A stretch of 27,071 nucleotides of DNA from Mnemiopsis leidyi (Eukaryota > Ctenophora > Tentaculata > Lobata > Bolinopsidae): assembly GCA_000226015.1 (NCBI GenBank), contig JH153140.1, positions 100,070 through 127,140 of the forward strand, read 5' to 3'. This document shows positions 20,602-27,071 of the stretch, piece by piece. How positions within the stretch are numbered: the stretch's first letter is position 1; each line of letters begins with the position of its first letter. The translations under genes and the position numbers were made by a program. The notes beneath the pieces were generated by a model. It ran no database searches, was not told where the DNA came from, and saw only the letters and a list, made by a program, of their open reading frames with translations.

Positions 20602-20890
20602 GTTTGTCTACAAGTTTTTCTACAATTTTATCTACTAGTTTGTCTACAAGTTTATCTACAAGTTAATCTACAAGTTTATTCACAAGTTTATCTACAAATT
20701 TAACTACAAGTTTTTCTACAACTTTATCTACAAGTTTATCTACAAGTTTATCTACAAATTTATCTACTAGTTTGTCTAGAAGTTTATCTCTACAAGTCTA
20801 TCTAGAAGTTTATCTACAAGTCTATCTACTAGTTTATCTACAAATTTATCAACTAGTTTATCTACAAGTTTATCTTCAAGTTTATCTACA
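20602..20890. repeat. 12-bp satellite (TTTATCTACAAG), about 24 units
   Basis: Diverged tandem units of 12 bp with consensus TTTATCTACAAG and variants TACTAG, TACAAA and TAGAAG. Because 12 is a multiple of three, part of it is open in frame (encoding VYLQ repeats within 20479-20703), which explains the apparent ORF. Confidence 0.96.
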
Positions 20891-21550
20891 ACCATAACAT
20901 AAAGTTTTGCAGGAACCACGTGAAAGAACAGCTCACATTATGGTTCGATCGGCTCCAACAGTACAACTGCAACAATTTTCTTGTGGTACATGCCACCTTC
21001 CAGGTCTTTAGCTGATAATTTTGTTTAGGAATATGTCAAGTTATATCTTATCGTCTGGTAAAATATCAATTTCTCTGTTTTTTGATATCTTTTTTCTTTG
21101 ATCTAAAAGATTTAAGTTCTGCAAATTCTCAAATTGTGTCAAATTTGCTGATGTAGAAAATGTCTTTCCCGAGCCACAAATTTATTGACTATTTGTCCTT
21201 TCCGGTGCATGCTTTTAACTAGTTAACGTTTACTGTTACGCTTACTCGCTTATTCGGACGTTTTAACAAGGGATAATCACCTTGATGACAAAAGAAATAT
21301 AAAATTCATGAATACTGAATGTCTGTTGTTCCTATTGTTACAAAATATTAACACAAAACGTCCCAAGACATTCTGTTAATAATGCCAGTCGATTTCAGGA
21401 TAAAGCAGCGATACTGCACAAGTTTTCTGTTACCAGAACGTCTATGTCCGAGCGTATAAGAAACGACTTCGGGTCCCAAAAAGCGGACAAAACCATAATG
21501 TTTAAAGCTGAGTCGAATAGTATTGCATCCTCGCAGGTACACATAATTCT
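20891..21550. other. Non-coding region with no recognised feature
   Basis: AT-rich sequence after the 12-bp satellite. A minus-strand ORF at 21348-21590 has no recognisable domain. Nothing else is seen. Confidence 0.5.
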
Positions 21551-21708
21551 TGAGATTCAATAGAGAAGGGTAATTTGGAGAGGGTCGCAAATTTTCTCGA
21601 CAAAAAGTTGTTGGCGAAAAGCCTTGGTGCTAGATGTGAGACAAAGTACTGTTGTAGTCCGGATTATGATCAGGTCAGTATATTGACGTGTAACTACTCA
21701 TCTTACAG

Positions 21709-21837
21709 TCGTGGTTGATAGCCGTGGGAAAAATCCGAGATTCCATCGTCAAGTCTGTGACGATGAAACTGGCGGTGATGGAGAAAGGAGTCAATCAGAT
21801 CCGGGATACACACGAGGTCTTTATTTCTAATTACTAA
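21709..21837 (+). CDS. Candidate exon, helical peptide of unknown gene
   Basis: After a CATCTTACAG acceptor, a 42-codon frame runs to a TAA supplied by the first unit of the adjacent AT satellite. It starts SWLIAVGKIRDSIVKSVTMK and continues as an amphipathic helix to NQIRDTHE. Codon use is less AT-rich than its surroundings, which favours real coding. A consensus donor (CAG|GTCAGT, 21673/21674) lies only 35 nt upstream and ends an open 40-codon frame (21554-21673, ending RCETKYCCSPDYDQ) in compatible phase. A 35-nt intron is shorter than most animals can splice, so the two may not join. No family was recognised. Confidence 0.35.
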   Translation, partial: SWLIAVGKIRDSIVKSVTMKLAVMEKGVNQIRDTHEVFISNY

Positions 21838-22043
21838 TTACTAATTACTAATTACTTATTACTAATTACTTATTTCTAATTGCTAATTTTCTTATTACTA
21901 ATTACAAATTATTCATTTTTGATAACTAATTTCTTATAACTAACTACTAATTACTAATTATTATTACTAATTTTTCATAACTTATTATTGATTATCATTT
22001 CTAATTTCTTATAACTAATTACTACTGACTAATTATTATTTGC
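21827..22043. repeat. 7-bp AT satellite (TTACTAA), degenerate
   Basis: Imperfect tandem copies of ATTACTA/TTACTAA and relatives (TTATAAC, TTTCTAA). Purity falls toward the right end. Confidence 0.93.
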
Positions 22044-22078
22044 TTATTGCTTGTCTACTTTCATCGCTGACACTCTAA

Positions 22079-22208
22079 CTGTGAACACCATAGGATGTTT
22101 TACAGGACCCATTGCTTGCCGACAGGACCCATTGCGCGATTTAGGCACACTTATCATTAAACGCTGGCGCGCAATCGGTGCGATTTAAACGTCCTATGTT
22201 GTTCACAG
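22079..22208. mobile_element. 130-bp MITE-like element with TAA target duplication
   Basis: The terminal inverted repeats are 22 bp: left CTGTGAACACCATAGGATGT at 22079 and its partner ending at 22208, 20 of 22 matching. The element is flanked on both sides by TAA (22076-22078 and 22209-22211). A 3-bp TWA duplication is typical of PIF/Harbinger-type DNA transposons, so it is inferred to be a non-autonomous member. Inside are a second inverted pair (ATTGCGCG 22131-22138 with CGCGCAAT 22168-22175) and a direct repeat ACAGGACCCATTGC (22102 and 22122). There is no coding capacity. Confidence 0.8.
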
Positions 22209-22211
22209 TAA

Positions 22212-22767
22212 CGGACTCTACCGGCATCAATATTTGCGGTCAAATCTCATTTTAGAGATGCTTTAAACCATACAATAATGTAAAAAAGAGTATAGAAAGC
22301 ATGCACGCTTACTTACTCAATAGATGAATTCCTCTACAAACACAAGTAGTTTTTGATCGATAAAAGTTACAATATGTGACATAAGTTATTTAAAAAAGCA
22401 AATCTTGACATTCTTCAAAATGAATGCTCACAAGAACTATAACTGTAGTTATCGTAGTACATTCTGGAAAAACTTAAAAACAAACATTGCATCCACATCA
22501 TGGTCAGAAAACCAGAAAGAAACAGCAAGAAAGGACTTTCAAAAAGGGACTTACAAAATTTATTGTGTCATTGTTCTGTAGATTCTTTCTTATATCTGTC
22601 AGATTCCAACATTTTACAAGTCGGAAAGGCTAAGAATCTTACAAACCATTTTACATTTCATTTTGAACTAAAAATGAAGCCAATTTTCTTTTCGAATACT
22701 TATTTTATATCATCACATATAAAAAATTCAGTTTTGAAACTTGTCTAATATAAAACTGCTTTGAAAT
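22212..22767. other. 3' flank of the zinc-finger gene
   Basis: AT-rich sequence with no exon recognised. It should contain the 3' UTR of the minus-strand zinc-finger gene. The plus-strand ORF 22500-22748 has no recognisable domain. Confidence 0.5.
22559..22564 (-). promoter_or_regulatory. Polyadenylation signal AATAAA for the zinc-finger gene
   Basis: Minus-strand AATAAA about 200 nt downstream of the stop codon that begins the terminal exon's 3' end at 22768. Confidence 0.45.
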
Positions 22768-23777
22768 TCAACTTTTTTCTTGAAAACAGGTTTGATTCCA
22801 GAATGTTCCGACACTCTTTCTATAATGCTCATCTATGACGTGTCTTTTATAATGCTCGGCTATCGTAAATTCTTCCCGGCAAAAAGAACAGGTGAAGCAA
22901 TCTGCTGTTTCTTGGTGCTCTGTGGGTTTCAGCTGTTCTGTGGGTTTCAGCTGTTCGTAGATCGCGATTTCCTCCATGATTTCCTGTCTCATGCAGGAGC
23001 CCGAAAGGTACATAGCACACAAATCAGAGTAAATTGGTTGACTGCAGCAGTAGTCGTAGAAATAATCGTAGTGGTTCATGCTCATGCAAGATTCTTTGCT
23101 GCAATGGATTTTGACGTCTGAACCGTAACCGTAGTTGAATGTTGGTTCAACTTTAGGGGATTCAGCTTCAGTTTTAGGCGACTGAGAGAGAAAGTTATCA
23201 TAATTTATCATAGTTATCATGATTTTCCTACCAGCTACCTTGCATAGTACATCATCAATTAAAGAATGCCTCTTATTGTGGAGCGATTGTATTGTCAATT
23301 TTGTCAAGTTACAAAGAGACAAATCTAACTTTAGTTACCTTTTCTTCGAAATTCGTTATGTTTTTTTCACTTAGGTCACGAAAATTTTCTTTGTTAGTAG
23401 AATCTAAGCGCTCCTTTTGTAAAACCTGAATAAGAATCAAATTGGTTTTTCTCACGAAACTCCATAAGTTTCTCACGAAACTCTAGAAGAGAAATCAAGT
23501 AAGTTTTGATTATAAAACATTGACCTTACTCTTTCTGAGCAACTACTTCACTTGTAACTAGATGTTGCAACTAGATGTTGTCACTGTAACACTGGTAGCT
23601 TATAAAATCTAAACACTAAAAACTAACCGCAGCTTTCAAAGAAACATGCCGTTTGAAATCGGACAAATCCTCAAGTATCTCGTTAAACTGGCGATCTCTG
23701 TCCGCTTGTCGGCTCTTGATGTCTGCTATCCTGTCTCTAAAAAACCAGGCTACCGGCATCTCGATATCTGGCTCAAG
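22768..23777 (-). CDS. C2H2 zinc-finger protein, three exons, 5' end uncertain
   Basis: Exons, in minus-strand order: 23777-23628 (150 nt), 23425-23339 (87 nt), 23181-22768 (414 nt with stop). Introns of 202 and 157 nt have donors GCG|GTTAGT and AAG|GTAACT and acceptors TTATTCAG and TCTCTCTCAG. All joins are phase 0 and the 216-codon frame stays open. The first two exons encode a charged helix (starting LEPDIEMPVAWFFRDRIADI, later LQKERLDSTNKENFRDLSEK) that suggests a coiled coil. The last exon has a cysteine-rich stretch (CSKESC...CC...C...SC), a QLKPTE duplication, then one finger, CSFCREEFTIAEHYKRHVIDE followed by H, fitting C-x2-C-x12-H-x4-H. A single finger suggests protein or weak nucleic-acid binding. 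Translation may start at the ATG at 23759-23757 (210 residues), since an in-frame TAG lies just before 23777; that TAG is also a possible acceptor, so an upstream exon may exist. Confidence 0.72.
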
Positions 23778-24300
23778 CTAAAGTAAAGTGTTAGAAGAGA
23801 CGGAATATGCAGTCATACATAGAATGTTTGTAAGCTCGATATCAAGTCACAGATCAAGTAAAAACTTGGAAACTGAAATGTGAGAACGGTAATCAAGTTA
23901 TATAATACATCGGCGTTCAGGAAATTGAGAGAGAAAAACAAATGAGAAACACATCAAGACCAAACCACGAGAGAGTTATTGTCTGCCGATAGATAAAAGT
24001 CGATATGTCAAAACCAAAACGATGCCCTGTATAAAAATCGACCACTAATCGATAACCGGCAATGTGGCATTCTTGAGGATTTCAAAGTCAACTGTACAAC
24101 GGAATGTAATACGAGAACATGTGACATGTCTTGACTGATGAACTATATTGAATGACACTTTACAGGACGTTTTTACTATTCTACAGTTATGTGATACACG
24201 AAGTTGCCTACGTCGCTGAAAAGTTCAAGTTGCAAGCCAGACATTCTGCGAAACGAAGGACCATAAAAGATTGAGCTGAAACTTGAAAGATAATACCTTA
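23778..24300. other. 5' flank of the zinc-finger gene
   Basis: AT-rich; presumably the promoter or a further intron of the minus-strand zinc-finger gene. No exon with matching phase could be supported and no clear TATA box or initiator stands out. Confidence 0.4.
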
Positions 24301-24446
24301 ATGACACAGAGAGTAATAATGAGTGAGCCAGCATTATTGAGCCACATCAATAGAGAGCGAGAACAAAAACGAGCCTGAGAGCATTTGCAGCTGTGATAAA
24401 CCAGAGAGGAATAAAAAGCAAGAGCATTGAGCAATAATGAGCTAGA

Positions 24447-24679
24447 CTCTGGCTCAATATTGCTCTCTGGCAACCAGAGCAATATTGAGCCAGAGAGCAA
24501 TATTGAGCCAGAGAGCAATATTGAGCCAGAGAGCAATATTGAGCCAGAGAGCAATATTGAGCCAGAGAGCAATATTGAGCCAGAGAGCAATATTGAGCCA
24601 GAGAGCAATATTGAGCCAGAGAGCAATATAGAGCCAGAGAGCAATATTGAGCCAGAGAGCAATATTGAGCCAGAGAGCA
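24447..24679. repeat. 18-bp minisatellite with an inverted first unit
   Basis: About eleven near-identical 18-bp units (GAGCCAGAGAGCAATATT) run from 24474 to 24679. Immediately before them a single unit is inverted (24447-24470, CTCTGGCTCAATATTGCTCT...), making a hairpin with the first forward unit around a 3-nt loop (24471-24473). Diverged unit fragments continue to the left to about 24300. The unit has no stop codon in several frames on both strands and 18 is a multiple of three, so long ORFs cross it; these are not genes. Confidence 0.97.
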
Positions 24680-26346
24680 GGGCTGAGAGCGAGGATCGCA
24701 GCGGGAGGGTTATTTGGATTCACTTGGTGCATGACGTAATGTATAGTATATCATGTATCGTCTCTCATAGTTAATTGGCAAACTAGATTAGACAGCCAGT
24801 GCAGCATGCAGACTGTTGACAAGCTTCCCTCAGTCACGTGGCCGGCTGATTGGGGCAGCTGGATAAGTTTAGAAGATTCCAATGTTACTCTGGGACTCTC
24901 CGGAGTAAGTTGGGTTACTCTGGGACTTATAAAGCCATCTGACTCAAAGTTATGGCCGATATGCCGCATATCGCCTTAATAGAATACCCGCATATTATGA
25001 GGGAGGAACTAAACTTGTCCACTAAAATTACGAGTTCGTAGTTTGAAGACTTTCTGTCGAAATTTGCAGATGTTATTGTCAATGCTGTTCTGAACTTATA
25101 TTATATATAATATAATTATAAACTCGATAATCAACAGCTTCGCCTGCTATGTGAACACTACCTGAGGGACACACAACGCCATTTTGGCGCCCCTTATGAT
25201 GGCACCCTCCGGCTTAGCCGTGGCATTTTAACGCCGCTGCAAAACACACTTGAACTTAACGTGAAGCTCTGCTTTACAATTAATAAGCGGGCAAACGTCG
25301 CACGGTGGTTTTAAGAAAAATAAATCATTAGAAATTTGAATTACTTAAAATTTATGGCAATAAATGAAATTGGCGAATGTACCCACCGCAAAATACGAAA
25401 CGAGGGGAGTGTGACTGTGAGCGCCAAATGCTGGACCCCGCCCTGGGTTCTCATCAGTTTGGCAGTCAACTGAGAAATAAGGAGATGATTATGATTACAA
25501 TTAGTCAAGGTCCGAACACCTGGTCTGTTTGTCAGGCAGATTGACTAGAGCCTCGCTGATTATAGCCGTTTTCTATTCACTTGTCTGCGAGGGGCCTTTT
25601 GTCGTCCTTAATATAATGTAGAGAGATTTACTGTTTGGTTCGTTTTGAAGCTAATTATTATTTGCTCACAAAACGCCGCAAAGGATTAGAAACGTTTAGT
25701 TCGCCTTTTAGACCAATGACTGTACTGGAATTGATTCAAATTATTTCTGTGTCTACTAGTGACTTGTAGCCAGCAGTTTTAATCGCAATTTGGCGATTGT
25801 AATCGAAATTTATAAATAGCTTTAGCTTGTTAGATAATACTCGCGATCATTGGTCACTGGTAGCTAATCACTTAATGATAGTGATTAATCTGTATCGAGA
25901 ACATTAATTTTGATCGTGGACAGGATTGAAAATTTTCTCGAATTGTTGCCAACTGCTTTTAAAAAGAGCATCAAAGGGCATCATAAGCAATTTTATTCAA
26001 TGTCCAGTTCCCCAAGAGTGAAATAATAGCAAAATCTTAAAATTTTCGATGAAATCAGTAACCGGATTACAGCGAAAATCTTTAATTTTTAAGAATGTAG
26101 CTAAAAAATCTTTTGTAAATCGTTCTCAGAGCCTTGGTTGTGACATGCAAGTCTTTTTTTATTCATAACAACAATCACAAACAGTGATATATACTTATAT
26201 AGAATATTTGTACAGCTTATATAACCATTACCAAGCTTTTTATATTTGAACTTTTAAAACTTTTTGTTTTTATTTGTTTACAGCTACTTATCTTTATTTA
26301 TATTTATCATTTAGGTATAGCATTTATTACGACCATTCGAAAGTTT
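24680..26346. other. Non-coding region with small palindromes
   Basis: No exon is supported. It contains CGATATGC-C-GCATATCG (24957-24973), the AT palindrome TTATATTATATATAATATAA (25096-25115), a duplicated GTTACTCTGGGACT (about 24882 and 24913), and a GC-rich patch at 25140-25270. A hairpin TAATCACT/AGTGATTA lies at 25865-25887. Confidence 0.5.
25865..25887. repeat. Short hairpin, 8-bp stem
   Basis: TAATCACT (25865-25872) and AGTGATTA (25880-25887) around a 7-nt loop. Each arm carries a TAAT core, the kind of site homeodomain proteins bind, so it could also be a pair of binding sites. Confidence 0.6.
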
Positions 26347-26790
26347 GATTATTCATAGCACAAAGTAAGATAATTCATAGCAGCAACTGAGATTATTCAT
26401 TGCAGGAACCTAGATAATTCGAACCAGAAACTAAGATAATTCATTGCTGAAACTAAGATGATTCATTGCTGAAACTAAGATCATTCATTGTAGAAACTAA
26501 GATGATTCATTGTATTTTTTGAGAAGCTAAGATAATTCACAACTTGGTTCGTCTCATTGCTCAAGACCAGCCGTTCTAAAATCCAATATTTGATGAAATA
26601 GTTCATAGCACAACATAAGATAATTCAAGCCGGAAACTAAGATAATGCATAGCAGAAATAAAGATAATTCAAGCCAGAAACCAAGATAATGCATAGCAGG
26701 AACTAAGATAATGCATAGCAAAAACAAAGATAATGCAAGCCAGGAACTACGATAATGCATAGCAAAAACAAAGATAATTCAAGCCGGAAA
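26347..26790. repeat. 22-bp minisatellite with a 44-bp higher-order block
   Basis: Units of about 22 bp with consensus GATAATTCATAGCAGAAACT plus AA run in two blocks, 26347-26550 and about 26605-26790, separated by unrelated sequence. In the right block two unit types alternate (GATAATTCAAGCC... and GATAATGCATAGC...), forming 44-bp dimers. The minus-strand ORF 26554-26760 is a translation of this repeat. Confidence 0.93.
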
Positions 26791-26798
26791 ACTTTCAG

Positions 26799-26868
26799 GC
26801 GGAAGATTTTGACCTGTACAAGTATATAGCAGCAAAAGAGCAACTTTGTTCCCTCTACGAACTTACTG
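26799..26868 (+). CDS. Candidate internal exon at the right edge, unknown gene
   Basis: After an ACTTTCAG acceptor that directly follows the 22-bp minisatellite, the frame reads AEDFDLYKYIAAKEQLCSLY and then ELT before a possible donor (CTG|GTAGAT). The frame actually stays open to a TAG at 26991-26993, adding a hydrophobic stretch (RCFHVFLLRFFAKLV and onward) that could be coding or intron. No family was recognised and any partner exons would lie outside or be undetected. Confidence 0.3.
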
Positions 26869-27062
26869 GTAGATGTTTCCATGTGTTTTTGTTACGGTTC
26901 TTTGCTAAACTAGTGACGTTTCAATGTGGCTTTCGCATTGTTCTCACAATATTCCTACTATTTACAAAAGTTTCACATCTTAACACTCGTTAGAGGAAGC
27001 CTCTAAGAGATATTACATAACAAATCGAATAATACTGAGTGATACATTAAATATTTTCCTGA

Positions 27063-27071
27063 CCCCCCCCC
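27063..27071. repeat. Poly-C run at the window edge
   Basis: Nine C end the window. Homopolymers of this kind often limit assemblies, so the edge may be a contig break rather than an arbitrary cut. Confidence 0.8.

Noticed and set aside
24225..24774. Three long overlapping ORFs (SGSILL, NIEPES and ALWLNI repeats) on both strands
   Set aside because: All are translations of the 18-bp minisatellite, which has no stops and a period divisible by three. They have no start context, splice sites or non-repeat domain.
1..27071. tRNA, rRNA or snRNA genes
   Set aside because: I looked for tRNA B-box (GGTTCRANNCC) matches with acceptor pairing and for conserved rRNA or snRNA blocks and found none I could support; a covariance-model scan would be decisive.

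Overview
This window looks like nuclear DNA of an invertebrate animal. Three things point there: genes broken into short GT-AG exons, with introns of about 157-270 nt where both ends can be placed; animal receptor and lectin families (a rhodopsin-like GPCR exon, a class C GPCR-like receptor, an F-type-lectin/F5-8C-like domain, a C2H2 zinc finger); and long AT-rich intergenic DNA full of minisatellites, inverted repeats and a MITE-like element. No operon, Shine-Dalgarno or CRISPR organisation is visible. The species cannot be named from the sequence; a cnidarian-grade or other non-vertebrate animal is only a guess. Both window edges lie in low-complexity sequence: the left edge inside a 41-bp minisatellite, the right edge in a run of nine C.

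Layout. 1-424: 5' coding exon of a rhodopsin-like GPCR on the minus strand, running off the left edge; its splice donor has been copied six times into a 41/42-bp minisatellite. 425-5037: no intact gene; direct repeats, palindromes and a decayed 3' end of a non-LTR retrotransposon (3690-3911). 5038-5930 (minus): three phase-compatible exons that rebuild one galactose-binding-like domain of F-type lectin/F5-8C type, which is invisible as a single ORF; a phase-compatible helical exon at 8204-8357 may be its upstream part. 8434-9292 (plus): weak exon candidates. 9293-17048: mostly non-coding, with an 8-bp satellite of quasi-palindromic units (11766-12131), a palindrome cluster (12426-12747) and foldback elements (16124-16346). 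17049-19874 (plus): the best gene, a two-exon 888-residue class C GPCR-like receptor (signal peptide, periplasmic-binding-like ectodomain, seven membrane segments, long acidic tail). 20340-22208: poly-C, a 12-bp satellite, a 7-bp AT satellite and a 130-bp MITE with TAA target duplications. 22768-23777 (minus): a three-exon C2H2 zinc-finger gene. 24447-24679 and 26347-26790: 18-bp and 22-bp minisatellites. 26799-26868: a lone exon candidate.

The genes do not form a pathway that can be read from their order. Two are receptors, one is lectin-like and one is a zinc-finger protein, separated by kilobases of repeat-rich DNA. Exon joins were worked out by hand from splice consensus and reading phase; none has transcript support here.
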